NCBI GenBank assembly: GCA_001051155.2
Contig: JYIP02000004.1
Location: 1,489,576 to 1,553,575 of the forward strand
Length of the DNA: 64,000 nucleotides
Direction of reading: 5' to 3'
Origin: Chrysoporthe austroafricana
Taxonomy: Eukaryota; Ascomycota; Sordariomycetes; Diaporthales; Cryphonectriaceae
Part shown: piece after piece, positions 12,201 through 23,339 of the stretch
Position numbering within the stretch: position 1 is the first letter of the stretch
Layout of the letters: each line of letters starts with the position of its first letter
Notes under the pieces: model-generated
Told to the model about the DNA's origin: nothing
Databases searched by the model: none
Seen by the model: the letters and a program-made list of their open reading frames with translations, nothing else
Program-made: the position numbers and the translations under genes

Positions 12201-14058
12201 ACGTAGCCACGTCTGCGGTCCCAGGGCGCTGGGCCGGGAGCTCGAGAGGTGCGTGCTGTGAGGGTGGTCGGAGGAGCACGGGAGATTTCGACACAAACCA
12301 TGCCTCGAGCAAGATTAACGTGCCAGGGGGCAGAGTCAATAGGATAATTATCTCTTTTGATGAACTTCTGGATCATAACTTCGGGTCAAACCCCCCTCGT
12401 CCCTTCATAACCCAGGGCCTCGCCCGGGTTCATGGAATTCCAGCGAGACGGACTTCAGGAAAAGCCGTTTCGGGCCACGGGTGGCGAGGTCCTCCTTTGA
12501 AACCCCCCTCCCCGTTTAATCTTCAGTGGGATGGGCGATTGTCAGCCAGGGCCTGGCTGCCTCATCCTCTCCCGCGGCCCGTAGATAGCGACGAGCCAGG
12601 CTGGGATGGACGGAGGCAAGCATGGCCTCTCCTCGCGATGCCGGCGTCAATGCAATACAGTCGTACAAGGGGAAATCCCAAGGCTGGACGGGGCCTCGTC
12701 GGAAACATCAGCCATCCATTTATTTGTCCTGTCCAGTCTGCGAGCTGCGGGACAGTACCGACCGCATCAGGAGCTGGGGGAGCTGACAGACGGGAGGACC
12801 TCCAAGACAAGCCCCCGAAATCGACAGCCTGTGGGCAGGTTACAGCGGGTGCACCACTAGCTTGGCGTTTATCACCTGCCTGTGCGTGCCAGTGCCTACC
12901 TTTGAGTGGGCGGTGTGGGCCCCCCCGCCGCTCGGCTGACCTCACTGAGAGCGGCCTTCGTCATCCTTTTTTGCGACCCGCGTCGCAACCACCGAGTTTG
13001 TTGTTCCCTCCCCGGCTCCCGAGACGAGCAACCACAGCGGCACGTTGACGGGCGCATTGGCCCTTTCAGCAGACATTGGGACCAATTTCACCCTGTCCCA
13101 ATCTGATCGTCAGCTCTCCCCCCCCCCCAAAATTCTTTTGATGATCACGACGCATCACAACACTTCTTGGCAGGGTCGTTCCCGTTCGACTCTGCACCCG
13201 AAACTTCCATCTTCACGTACGAACTCTTTCTTCACGTCTGCACGACAGAAGCCAGACCCCGTGATTGAGGCGTGTCTCTCTCGCAAGCGATCTGGGACTC
13301 GACCGTCACTCCCCCCCCACCCCTCGCCCCTAGCGCAGTGCCCAGCAACCACCAGCAGAAGGCCGAGCAAGCAGGCGGCCGAGCCACACACTCGATCCGC
13401 CAAGGCGAGCCTGACGTTGCCGTGCCCTGTGCCCTGGCGAGCGCTCCCAGATCCAGATCCCGGGCCTGCTTTTGTCCCAGAAGAGGAGGCGCTGTTTCTT
13501 GTCCTGTCTCGCCGCCAGCTTGATTACTCGAGGGATGGAGGAAGGTTGACGACACTCATCGCCTCGTCCTCATCTCGCTCACACCCAGCCCGTTTGTTAT
13601 CGACCCCATAACCACCCTCCGCCCTCCTCGAGCGCTGAACAGCCCAGCCGTCTCCGGGCGGCTCATTGTCAGCAATTTCTCCGCCTCCCCTTGCCTCGCA
13701 CGTCAACTGCACAGCACCGCACCGCACTGCACTGCACCGCACCGCATTGCTGCTGCAAGCGAAGGGCCTGCCTCGTCCAGTCCTGTCCTGCATAGCACGG
13801 TTTCCCTGCAGTCTCTTCTGCACTCCCCTCCCTCCCACCCAACAAACCCCGTTTCCAATCGAAGCGCTCGTCTCCCGCCTGGGCCGGAGGGGAACGCCGA
13901 CTGCGCTGGGAACCTGGGCCAGGACTGCAACCGCACCCAGCAGCCCAAGAGGCCCAAGTTTCCCCGACCTGGATCGATGAGCTTGACCTGACTTCAGAGT
14001 CACAACACAACTCGAGGGCCTCTCCCCCCGGCGGGTCAATAGCAGTCAGGTCAGAGCC
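9231..14058. other. Long GC-rich gene-poor interval upstream of the LAMMER kinase
   Basis: These 4.8 kb hold many overlapping ORFs in all frames (for example 10,593-11,033, 11,614-12,150 and 12,320-13,048). That is expected for GC-rich DNA with few stops; none shows a domain, splice logic or sensible composition. Visible structure: a G-rich tract with a run of 13 G at 10,239-10,251, a purine tract at about 11,349-11,382, and C runs at 13,119-13,127 and 13,311-13,318. The final kilobase, 13,100-14,058, is C/T-rich and could be promoter plus a long 5' leader of the kinase. I see no tRNA or rRNA gene. Confidence 0.5.
10223..10256. other. G-rich tract with quadruplex potential
   Basis: Closely spaced G runs (5 G, 5 G, then 13 G) occur on the + strand within 34 bases, followed by CCC. 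By pattern this can fold as a G-quadruplex. No gene starts or ends next to it that I can support. Confidence 0.5.
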
Positions 14059-16505
14059 ATGTCGACCCCGACAACTGCGACTGCCACGATTCCGCATTCC
14101 CATTACCATCATCCTTCACACTCGCACCACTTCCCCTACTACTCGACCACCGCCTCGACTGCCTACCGGTCGACCGCCAACCAACTCCTCCCCACCTCCA
14201 GCCGGCTCGCGGCTCCGTCATATCCCACCTCGACATCAGCATACGCTCCCTCGTCGGGCACGCAGACCACCTCCGGCACCATTAATGGGTCTTCATTCTC
14301 CAGCAACTCCTCCTTGGCCCGTTCGCAGCGGCAAGACATAGGTGACCTGCGGGCAGTCGTCGACCAGGAGGACTACACGGCCATGCCCCCCTCGACTGCG
14401 GCCTCGCGGGCCCAGTCCTCTAAGAAGAGGAGACGGGACAGCCCTGTCGACTGGAAGAAGTTCTACGGCGGCCAGCCACCCAAGGAGATCATCGTCATTG
14501 ACGACACCCCCGAACCCGAGAGTGCCGTCTCCGCCTCGCAGACGCTGACCAACGGCGGCGGTACGACCTACAACTACACGAAGGGCACGAATGGTGCCGG
14601 CGTGGGTGCAAACACATCCGCCGCTCGGCACGCCCCCAAGCGGCGGAAGCGAGACGATGATGTCCCCACGACCCTCGGGACCCGCTACGATCCTGTTCAC
14701 CACAGCAGGCTGAACGGTTCGACTGCTACCCCTCGGCAGAACGGGACCCCCTCGGGCTCGACCATCTCCAGTGGTCGGACCAGTTCCGCCATCCACACCA
14801 CCGCTGCGACTTCTCTGGGGTCTCTGTCATCCAACGGTCAATATGACTACGATGCCCAGGCAGGTCAGAAGCGGAAGCGGACCCGCCAGCAGGTTGCCAA
14901 CGAGGTGAAACGTAGGGAGAACGCCATCGTCGGTCACAACTTCCCAAGCTACCACCCGCCACCCCATCCACCCAAGAAGGCCGGGGACGTCCACGTCCGA
15001 GTGATTCCAGACGTAAGTTATGGCTTCTCCGTCCGAAGCTTCCGGGCAGCAGCCCGCTAATCATAGACCGTCCCAGTCGTACAAAAGCGGAAACGTCGAC
15101 GACAACGACGGTCACTATATCGTCGTTCCCGACGCGCCACTGACTGACACTTGTAAGCTATATTTTGTCTGCGCTCCGCCCTGCAAAATCGCCCTTTGCT
15201 TACCCTCTGCAGACCAAATGACGAAGATGTTGGGTCAAGGCACCTTCGGCAAGGTCGTCCAGGCTCGAGACCAGAGACGTAACGAGCTGGTCGCCATCAA
15301 GATCATTCGTTCCGTCCAGAAGTATAGAGACGCATCTAGGATTGAGCTTCGGGTTCTGGCCACCTTAAAGGCGAACGACCCAGACAACCGCAATCGGTGT
15401 ATACATCTACGCGATTGCTTCGACTACCGAGGCCACATTTGCATCGTGATGGACCTGCTGGGTCAGAGCGTCTTCGATTTCCTCAAGGGCAATCACTTCG
15501 TTCCTTTCCCAAACAGCCAGATCCAAAGCTTTGCACGACAGCTCCTCACCAGCGTGGCTTGTAAGGCAAACTTTTGTCGCTTGTCATCCCTGCCGCGATA
15601 TACTGACACTTTCTAGTCCTCCACGACCTGAACCTGATACATACGGATCTCAAACCGGAAAACATCTTGCTTTATGACAGTGCGTATCAGACGTTCACAT
15701 ACAACCGCAAGATTCCCTCGTCCTCGACCTCAGTCAACAGGAACGCCACCCAACGGCGTGTTCTCCTAGATACGGAAATCCGCCTTATTGACTTTGGGTC
15801 CGCAACCTTCCAGGATGAATACCATTCGTCCGTAGTATCGACTAGGCACTACCGGGCACCTGAGATCATCCTGGGTCTTGGATGGTCTTTTCCGTGTGAT
15901 ATTTGGAGTATCGGATGTATTCTCGTCGAGTTCTTCACAGGCGATGCACTGTTCCAGACTCATGAAAATTTGGAGCACTTAGCTATGATGGAGAACGTCG
16001 TGGGTACGCGGATTGATCCCCATCTTGTTACCTCGGTCAATAAGATGACCAGGAACGGAGGCAATCCAGCTTCTAAGTAAGTTACATGCTTATGATTCAT
16101 TAAGGGTTCTGATGTGTTGCTGACGCGAAACAGATACTTTAAGAGAGGCAAGCTGGACTATCCCCAACCAGAAACGACGAGGGCATCGCGGCGCTTTGTT
16201 AAGGCCATGAAGAAGCTGGATGTAAGTCACAGCCAGCCTCTTGTATCTTTCCAGTGTTTCACGCCTCACTAACGCCTCTGAAGGACATCATTCCCAGCAA
16301 CACAGCTTTCTTGAAAAACTTCAAGGATCTTCTCAAGAAGATCTTCATCTACGATCCACAACAACGCATCACGGCTAAGCAAGCCTTACAACATCCTTGG
16401 TTCAAGGAGACAGCCCATCCTGACGATGGCACTGAAGCCGCCAAGATCAAGATGGAGCGGATGCGGAATCAAGGGCTGCATGCAGCTCGTGGCGTGCATG
16501 GTTGA
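14059..16505 (+). CDS. LAMMER (CLK-type) dual-specificity protein kinase
   Basis: Six exons, 14059-15012, 15077-15152, 15213-15560, 15617-16076, 16134-16221 and 16284-16505, have introns of 56-64 bp and encode 715 residues. Residues 1-318 are a disordered tail rich in Ser, Thr and His with several basic clusters (KKRRRD, KRRKR, KRKRTR) that look like nuclear localisation signals. The kinase domain starts about residue 344: Gly loop GQGTFGKV at 351-358, catalytic Lys373, HTDLKPEN at 468-475 with Asp470, DFG at 518-520, APEII after STRHYR, and the family-defining motif [11 protein letters not shown] at 579-589. The usual form is EHLAMMERILG, so Arg is replaced by Asn. LAMMER kinases (fission yeast Lkh1, Drosophila Doa, human CLK) phosphorylate SR splicing factors, and in fungi affect flocculation, stress response and cell cycle. 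The Thr after His in HTDLKPEN is typical of the family. The call is firm; targets here are inferred. Confidence 0.94.
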
Positions 16506-17760
16506 AAGGATTTACCACCGTTCGGGATTCAAATATACTTAATTTGGGCACTTTGGTATGGCAAGGTTGGTGGCAGGTGCTCGGTTTGGCGTGCGTTGAC
16601 GGGATCCCATCTACATTGTCCTGTTGGACAGAGTGAAGTTTCATTATCGGATCGGGATGGATTTGGGCAACCGACGAACTTTCGCTACCAACTGAACGAA
16701 CGCGAGCACGTGCTGGCGTATATTGGGACGGCAGACCTCATTCTATTTAGCCTTGCACCATCATCGTCTCTCAGGCCGCCGGCTACGATTGAAATGGATA
16801 GAGCAGGTGTCTTGACAGTCCTGCTAACTCACCATGTCCACTTGTCGTACCGTGTGACACCGGTCGATTGTCGTGGGCTTTTGGTTGCTATTATTGACTG
16901 GAATTATGTATAGCAGCAAAAGCACCTTTCGACTTGCCCAAGTCGGCCCAACGACATTGTCCATTCTAGGCCAATGACCCTTTCGGCAACGCTCCCCTGA
17001 TCGGCGACAGCATACTGGATATCCTATCTTTCGTCGAGGGTTTGCCTGTCGAATCAATCTACAGGAGACAGTACCGCCAGAACCATGGGTGTACGTTCCG
17101 CCATTAGAGAGCTTCCCAACAATAGTAATGTCGGTGTCCCAAAGAAAGCTCATCACCGCAATCGATACGCGATGTCCAGCGGAGACAGCTTCGGTGTGGC
17201 GCGTTATCGGTCCACTGGAGCCAACAGTTTTCGGAAGATGATATGTCACTCACTCGGTGGCAATCAGTATTCGTGGCGGCTGTCGAACAATGTTCTTGCT
17301 GAGGAATTGAGAGGGCACAGACAACAGCTTCATTGTTGAGAAGCATCAGGAGGACAAAGAGCGTGGTTGACTGGGGAATTGAAGTCAACAGCGCGAGACA
17401 GACAGCCTTGTCAAAGAAATCAAAGGGAGAACAGTCTCTACTTGTCCGACCTCTCAAGTCATCAGTTGCCCGTGTCAAAGACGCTGTTCGAGATTGCTGG
17501 GCTTGAAACAAAATGGCACCAGGCCCATATAGAAGGCCAATATCTTGCTCTTGTCTAGCGATATGTAACTTCTCTTCCTTTTTTTCAACCTGCTCCGTCA
17601 TTACTAACAAGCCAGACACACAAACTTACTTACCTCTGCAGCTTCAGCCTGATCAATACTTCCGTATTGTGAACGTGCTAAGGCAGGAGGGAATGTCCAG
17701 CACCCTGGTGGATCGTATACTGTCTTCTTCTAAAGGGGACACCTTGACAGTCAAATCAAG
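16506..17760. other. Intergenic region after the kinase gene
   Basis: No supported gene. Short frames at 16,596-16,913 and 17,085-17,339 have no domain. The frame 17,513-17,830 overlaps the next gene's start in another phase and looks accidental. A T/C tract at about 17,570-17,590 may belong to the promoter of the following gene. The stretch presumably holds the kinase 3' end and that promoter. Confidence 0.4.
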
Positions 17761-19884
17761 ATGGTCACTCATCACCGCCACCTCTCATCCCTATCTCCGG
17801 AGGAAATCAATGCCCTCGCCGCCCTCCTAGCCCTCCCTCTCCGCCTCCTGGACCCAGCCACCGGCGTCCCGAGCGACCTCTGGCTCGCCTCCCAGGCCCG
17901 GCTCATCACTACCGCCCTCCCCAAGCCCCTACTGCGCACGCACAACCTTCTCTCGCGTCTCTCCATGACCGCAAACAAGCGCCTCCACCTCACGTTCGAG
18001 GACTTGATCCCGCAGTGCGCGGTCCTCTGCGTCCCGCACCACGACCTTAACCCCTGGCTGGTGCGCCGTGTGTTCATGCTCCTCACCGAAGAGCTCACGA
18101 CGCGCGTCATCCCGCTAGAGAGATACCTCGCGCGGCCCTGGCGGTACAACAACGACGACGACGATGAGAAGAACAACAAGGCCGGGTCGAGGAAGAGGCT
18201 GGGCGAGGACACGGTCGCCGAGATTAGGGGTCTCGTCGACCGCTTGCACGCGCTGCTGAGCCTGTCGACCGGCGCCGAGGTCCTGGACAGGGTCGGGTGC
18301 CCGGCCGGGGCGAGGCTACCGAGGATCAAGGGGCATTGCGAGGCCTGCGTCGTGGCCGTCATCGGGGCGAGCGCGGGCGCGCTCTGTGACCTGCACGCGG
18401 CGCTGTGTGGACGGACACATAAAAGGAGAGAGCCAGCTCTTCTGAGGCTGGTGGAGGCGTGGATCGAGAACCTCGGCGAGGGCAGGGGAGAGGTCCTGCA
18501 GCGGAGCGATAAGCTGGGAAAGACGGTGAAGAGGGTTCGGCGCGCCGTTTGGGAGCGGAAGCACCGCCGTCCGGAAGACCGGGCTGGTCGTCACCAATCT
18601 CATTCGCACCGTAGCGGCTCCTCCGACTCCGGCAAGGGTGAGCTGTTCCTTGACGGCCAGCGTGCAGAGGAATACGCCCGCATGGTGAACTCCGTCGAGA
18701 AGCAGCCCCTCCCGCCGCTAAGGGAAAGGGATGTTTTCCTGAGCGAGATCGAAAACCAGCTGGATGGGATGTCCAGTGCCGGACCCAGGACGCCTGGTTC
18801 GCGTAGCACCAGTAAGCAACCTTCCTCCTCTTCACCCTCATCAGCCACGAGCAGATCGTCCCGACATCATCGCGGACACAATGGCAACACCTCCCGCCGC
18901 AAAGTCGATGATGAATCTCGCTCCCAACAGCACGGATCTACTTCGCACCGCCCCTTGCATAGCTGCTCCATCACACCATACGTTGACACAATTGAGGGAC
19001 TCATAGACTCATATTACAGCGAAGAATATGATCTCGAGGGCTTTGATGAGACGCATCCAAACTCTGCTCATCGATTGCAGGTTGCCTCGAAGATGTGGTG
19101 GGATACTTTCAGCGATGTGAATGAGCAGCATCCTGCCTTCCGAAGCCAAGTTGCCGCGTCGGCCGTTCCCCCGCCACTGGACGTGGATAAGAGCGCTTTC
19201 TCTACCAATGATGATGGGGGATTTGATCCCACCCAGTGGACAGACGTTTCCGTGCACACGAACGACCTGCCGGTTGGAGCCGGAGGCAGACTTACGAGTA
19301 TCATATCAGCCGCATCCAAGGTCCCGTCAGAACATCGTTTCTCGTTCTTGGAGAGCGATGATGGAGTGAGGGCCGGTTCTGCGCCGAAGACTGTTATCGC
19401 CTCAAGCGTCTACAGCAACGATGGGAAGGCGATGCCTCATCCTCCTCCAGTGCGAAGTGTGGTCCAGCCAGACATCCAGTCGGCGGCGCCGAACAGACCG
19501 GGAAGTAAGTTTATGAACCCGCGAACACCGCCTCAGGTCCCTCGAACCAACCAGCAGGCCGACTTCACCTGCACGACTTCTTCGGATGCCACATGCTGGC
19601 CTCGTCTAAATCTGAACATAAGCGCACCAAACAGCAGCGGAAGCAGCCGCTACCGCCCGAGCCCCTCGACAGGCTCACAGCGATCTGGGCGGAGCGCCAG
19701 CACGAGCAAGACCTCGCCCTCACCGGATGAATTCCAATCCGCCCTCGACGGCATCAACCAGATTTCTTTAAACCGCTGTAGCCCTTACGCCGACCCGTCC
19801 GTGTTTGCAGGTGCCATCCCCGAGGGCACCGTTCTGCCAGGGGAGTCCATCTCCGTCGTTGGAGGCCTGTATGCGGACCCTTGA
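17761..19884 (+). CDS. Uncharacterised 707-residue protein, helical N-half and disordered C-half
   Basis: A single uninterrupted frame of 708 codons with GC-rich third positions, hence a real gene, but I do not recognise the family. Residues 1-250 are Leu- and Ala-rich and probably helical, beginning with LSPEEINALAALLALP. They include an Asp-rich patch (NNDDDDE) and a basic segment with KRVRRAVWERKHRR near residue 260. From about 270 on the protein is low-complexity: Ser/His/Arg runs (SHSHRSGSSDSG), then polar, Pro- and Ser-rich sequence to the end, GLYADP. No signal peptide or membrane segment is evident. The Met at 17,761 is the first in frame. An upstream exon cannot be excluded because the 5' region has no clear boundary. 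It is convergent with the tRNase Z gene. A regulatory or scaffold role is only a guess from the disorder. Confidence 0.75.
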   Translation: MVTHHRHLSSLSPEEINALAALLALPLRLLDPATGVPSDLWLASQARLITTALPKPLLRTHNLLSRLSMTANKRLHLTFEDLIPQCAVLCVPHHDLNPWLVRRVFMLLTEELTTRVIPLERYLARPWRYNNDDDDEKNNKAGSRKRLGEDTVAEIRGLVDRLHALLSLSTGAEVLDRVGCPAGARLPRIKGHCEACVVAVIGASAGALCDLHAALCGRTHKRREPALLRLVEAWIENLGEGRGEVLQRSDKLGKTVKRVRRAVWERKHRRPEDRAGRHQSHSHRSGSSDSGKGELFLDGQRAEEYARMVNSVEKQPLPPLRERDVFLSEIENQLDGMSSAGPRTPGSRSTSKQPSSSSPSSATSRSSRHHRGHNGNTSRRKVDDESRSQQHGSTSHRPLHSCSITPYVDTIEGLIDSYYSEEYDLEGFDETHPNSAHRLQVASKMWWDTFSDVNEQHPAFRSQVAASAVPPPLDVDKSAFSTNDDGGFDPTQWTDVSVHTNDLPVGAGGRLTSIISAASKVPSEHRFSFLESDDGVRAGSAPKTVIASSVYSNDGKAMPHPPPVRSVVQPDIQSAAPNRPGSKFMNPRTPPQVPRTNQQADFTCTTSSDATCWPRLNLNISAPNSSGSSRYRPSPSTGSQRSGRSASTSKTSPSPDEFQSALDGINQISLNRCSPYADPSVFAGAIPEGTVLPGESISVVGGLYADP

Positions 19885-20462
19885 CAGGACCAGCTCGCAT
19901 CGGACGAGGCGCTGGCGTGGGCTCTGCAGAACGGAGAGCTGTAGCGGGCGAGACCCAAGGCCAGATGATGCGTGGAATGGAGATCAGAGTTGAAAGTGGG
20001 AAGAGCGACGAGGAGAATGGCTAAGCGAGGGCTGCTGCTGAGAGCAAGATCACCGCAGGAGGACAGGGCGAGTGGCAACTCGACACTACGGAATGCGCAG
20101 CAGGATCATCGCCTGCTTCAGTATCTCTGCAGCTTCCATTGGGTGCAGATGATATAGATAGCCATGCGGCTGTTGGATAGGCGGTGCCTATTTCTCACAC
20201 CATACCTGACGGGGACCTTTCTTTTGTTTACAATAATTACAAGATAATCTAGTTTGCTTTTGTCAGAACCTCACATCGCGCCTTACCTAATTTATGCCGC
20301 GCCAGATTGAAGGAGCGTTTGTGGAATTCCTTATTGATGATACTTGCATATTTGTTCCTTTGTTAAGAGCTCTACCAATGAGTGCAGACGCTACTACATA
20401 CCAACGGTCCCCTGTCTATCGTTTTGAAACCATGCGAATGTCCGTCACCAAGCACATGTAGT
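19885..20462. other. Convergent intergenic region
   Basis: These 578 bases separate the 3' ends of the 707-residue gene (+) and the tRNase Z gene (-). The sequence turns AT-rich at about 20,180-20,400, fitting 3' untranslated and polyadenylation regions of both genes. No frame is convincing. Confidence 0.5.
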
Positions 20463-23339
20463 CTAGGAGTCCGCGTCGTCCGCGTCCTCACCACCCTCCT
20501 CCAGCATCCTCCTCAGCGCGGGCAGAAACAGCTCGGCCTTCTTGAATTCGCCTAACTTGACACACATCATATCAAACGCCAGGAGCACTACCTGCTCATG
20601 GACACCCTGGCCGGGGCCCTTCGTGAAGGAGTTGCCGATCTTGGGGTACCGCTGCGAGAAGTGCGTGAGCAGCACCCTTCTGGCCTGCATCTTCCGGGCT
20701 ATGCTCAGGGCCTCGCTCATGGTACAGTGCTTCTTCGCGAACGCATCGCCGCGCAGCTCGTCGTCGAGCGTGCTCTCGTGGATCAGCAGCGTGCAGCCTC
20801 GGCCGATCCGGACGAACGTCTCCGACGGCCGGCAGTCGCCCGAGTACGCGACCTTGAGACCCGTCGGCCAGGTAAACACACAGGCCAGCGCGCCATGGCA
20901 GTGGTCCACGCGGCAGGAGTCGATCCGCGTCAGTCCTGTCTCCCTAGCGGCGGCCGGGTTCGAGTCGAAAATGACTGGGTTCTGGATTGTCTCGCGCTGT
21001 GGAGAGCCCCTGACATTGACCAGTCGAAGGCGGTCCAAGCCATAGTCCTCAACGTCGGCGTACTCGCGCAGCCAGTCGATCATGTTAGGGTGTGAGATGA
21101 CGGTCAGGCGGGGGAGAGGCCCAACAGGAAGTTTCGGGGTGGTCACTTCCCGCCAGGCTCTGATGACGCTCGCGGTGCCGAGATGGTGGTCCGCGTGGAG
21201 GTGGCTAATCCAAATCACCTTGAGGTCGCTAAGGATCTCATCGGCTTTGTCAAAACCGTACATGCGGCGGAGCTGGCCGAGCGTGTTCTCGCCGCAGTCG
21301 AAGAGGTAGGAGCCGTAGCCTGGAACGCGGACGAGCGTTGCTGATACGTTACGGTATTTCGAGGGAAGGGCAGAGCCTGTGCCTAGTGCAATGACCTCGA
21401 CGTCGCGGTTTGGGATGTCATTCTCGCTCGCTTCTATCTCAGCTAGTAATGCTGGATCATTTAACCTAGCCTTCGCTTTGTCAGCCATCGTGAGGACCTT
21501 GGAATCCATCCTGTGAATTGGCTGCATCATGCTCATGGGTTGGATATTCTCCTCGTCCTTGATTTCCACCCGCGGCGACTGTATCAATTTGGCTCCAATT
21601 TGAGCAGCCTTAAATGGTTTCGGGACGGGTCCCGTTGGCTTGTTGTCGAAGACGGGCAGAGGAAATCGATCAGGATCTATCCTGTGCATCTTGACGAGAC
21701 TGGTGGTTGCGCCGTGCATAGCGATGCCGTTGTGGTTCAGGTCTGGCGAAAAGACTGTGTGCGTCTTGTCCTCACGCTTTTTGATGAAATCTTTGATCCG
21801 TTCATCGTGACCAACATCCTTTCCTAGATTCCAATACATGATGTCGAGAGTTCCCATGAGCGACTCATCGCTCCATTCAGGGCGCGCCAAGAATTCGCTG
21901 ATGTAGGACTTGTCAGGGAGGTCGATAAAGGCGAACCCGCGACCTTCAACTGTCGCTCCGACGACCATGTCAGGTGTCACATCGATGTCATCCTTGCCCT
22001 TGACCGTCTTGCCTCCAGTAAGTTTCCCAAAGTCCCACTTTTGTACCCCCAGCCTATTAGCCGCCTCGACATCGAACTTGCCTCTTCTTGGCTGCCCTTT
22101 AACAATGTAACAAAGGGATTGTTTCGAGGGCGAGGTAGGAGGTAGCTGCTGGACCTTTGTTGCTGGCCAAGGTCTCCGGGTCAAAACCGGGATATTTGGG
22201 ACTGGTTCATCGTCTCCAGGCATGGGCCCCTCATATTTCTTGATCTGACCGTCTTCATCCTTAACGAAAATCGCTGCCGGGAGTTTGACCTCATGCAGCA
22301 TGGTCTCCACCAGGGCATCGAGTTCCCAATCTGAGTCGAACATGTGGTCGACCACGGACTTCACCAGCTCTCGGTCCGCCTGCCTCTTCTCCGCATCCTG
22401 CATTGGGTTCGCCTCATCGTTACCCTCCGCGACCATGTCGTCGTGGCTCCTCTTGCGGCCATGAGGCTTTTTGTCTCCATCCGGCCTCAAAGACACGTAC
22501 CAGACCCTCACGTTCGCATCCTCAAAGTCGGGTTTCCTATCCTTCTGGTAGTTCTTGGCAGACTCATGTGTTATCTCGTGTAGCCTCAAGGGCATGCCTT
22601 TGCGGAAGATGAAACGTCGCGAGGTCGCAACCATGTGTGTGATGTTCTCAGCGCCGTAAATCTTCAGGCTCGCTATTGTGGACAGATTTCCGTCTGCCTT
22701 CTTCTTCTTTTTCTTGTTGCTCTCGTCAGGTAGATTCTGGGCGGCGACAACATCGGCAATGGTGAGTATCGTGCCCAGGAGCCCGCCGACGCTCTTCCAT
22801 GTGACCGGGCCGGACACGAATATCTCGTCGAGCTTGGACAGGGCGATCTTCCGCTGGGTCATTACGCGCTGGGTGCCTTCAGACATGTGACCAAAGACAT
22901 AGCGGCGGGAGTCGAAGTGGAGGAGGACGCACGGCCCCGGCGAGTCCGCCGTCGGGGCGGAGACGATCTGGACGTATTGAAGCATCGGGTTCTTGAAGCC
23001 AGAACCTGGGACGTCGATTAAGCACTCGACGGCGGGTGGTGGCTCGCGGCCGCCTCTGCGGTACAGGAGGAGCGAGTGGGGAGGCTTCCACCAGATAGCG
23101 GGAGATAATTTGTGAATACGGACCGGAAGAGGGTGGGACTGATCTGATAATCTCAGCGCGAGGGGGTTTGACGCCGGGAGAGCAGACGGGATAGAGGGAG
23201 GGGGAGAGTCCTTCCCAGGTGAAACTCTCGTGAAGTTAGGCCTGGGCTTGACCCGGTTTGCTCGTTGCTGCTGTTGTGGATATCGCAGTGTGGGCGCCGC
23301 GTTTCCTCGAATCCTGCGCAGAACTGCAGCAGCTGACAT
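20463..23339 (-). CDS. Long-form tRNase Z (ELAC2/Trz1-type tRNA 3' endonuclease)
   Basis: One intronless frame of 958 residues. The C-terminal half is a metallo-beta-lactamase nuclease: GTGSALPSKYRN ending at residue 664 (the PxKxRN element), Zn-binding HLHADHH from residue 713, YSGDCRP at about 832-838, HESTLDDE, and His893 in LTHFSQRY. The N-terminal half is the degenerate lactamase copy that marks the long form, with KIYGAENITHM and a Lys-rich KKKKKK stretch; the flexible arm lies in this half in eukaryotic enzymes. The first 40 residues are Arg-rich without acidic residues (MSAAAVLRRIRG), as in a mitochondrial targeting peptide, so nuclear and mitochondrial use from alternative starts is plausible. 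The enzyme cuts the 3' trailer from tRNA precursors before CCA addition. The length is normal for filamentous fungi. The start at 23,339 is the only Met giving the targeting-like peptide. Confidence 0.93.
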   Translation of the reverse strand: MSAAAVLRRIRGNAAPTLRYPQQQQRANRVKPRPNFTRVSPGKDSPPPSIPSALPASNPLALRLSDQSHPLPVRIHKLSPAIWWKPPHSLLLYRRGGREPPPAVECLIDVPGSGFKNPMLQYVQIVSAPTADSPGPCVLLHFDSRRYVFGHMSEGTQRVMTQRKIALSKLDEIFVSGPVTWKSVGGLLGTILTIADVVAAQNLPDESNKKKKKKADGNLSTIASLKIYGAENITHMVATSRRFIFRKGMPLRLHEITHESAKNYQKDRKPDFEDANVRVWYVSLRPDGDKKPHGRKRSHDDMVAEGNDEANPMQDAEKRQADRELVKSVVDHMFDSDWELDALVETMLHEVKLPAAIFVKDEDGQIKKYEGPMPGDDEPVPNIPVLTRRPWPATKVQQLPPTSPSKQSLCYIVKGQPRRGKFDVEAANRLGVQKWDFGKLTGGKTVKGKDDIDVTPDMVVGATVEGRGFAFIDLPDKSYISEFLARPEWSDESLMGTLDIMYWNLGKDVGHDERIKDFIKKREDKTHTVFSPDLNHNGIAMHGATTSLVKMHRIDPDRFPLPVFDNKPTGPVPKPFKAAQIGAKLIQSPRVEIKDEENIQPMSMMQPIHRMDSKVLTMADKAKARLNDPALLAEIEASENDIPNRDVEVIALGTGSALPSKYRNVSATLVRVPGYGSYLFDCGENTLGQLRRMYGFDKADEILSDLKVIWISHLHADHHLGTASVIRAWREVTTPKLPVGPLPRLTVISHPNMIDWLREYADVEDYGLDRLRLVNVRGSPQRETIQNPVIFDSNPAAARETGLTRIDSCRVDHCHGALACVFTWPTGLKVAYSGDCRPSETFVRIGRGCTLLIHESTLDDELRGDAFAKKHCTMSEALSIARKMQARRVLLTHFSQRYPKIGNSFTKGPGQGVHEQVVLLAFDMMCVKLGEFKKAELFLPALRRMLEEGGEDADDADS

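Noticed and set aside
12320..13048. 242-codon open frame on +
   Set aside because: The translation is low in hydrophobic order, rich in Pro, Arg and Gly, and opposed by a 127-codon minus frame. It looks like chance openness.
13524..14112. Minus-strand frames of 171 and 147 codons
   Set aside because: They lie across the kinase promoter/leader and the start of its first exon, and read as Cys/Arg/Ser-rich shadow sequence.
14293..14796. 167-codon minus frame opposite the kinase
   Set aside because: Antisense shadow of the kinase exon; Gly/Arg/Val-rich with no motif.
20542..21095. Two plus-strand frames of about 165 codons
   Set aside because: Antisense to the conserved catalytic half of tRNase Z; shadows.
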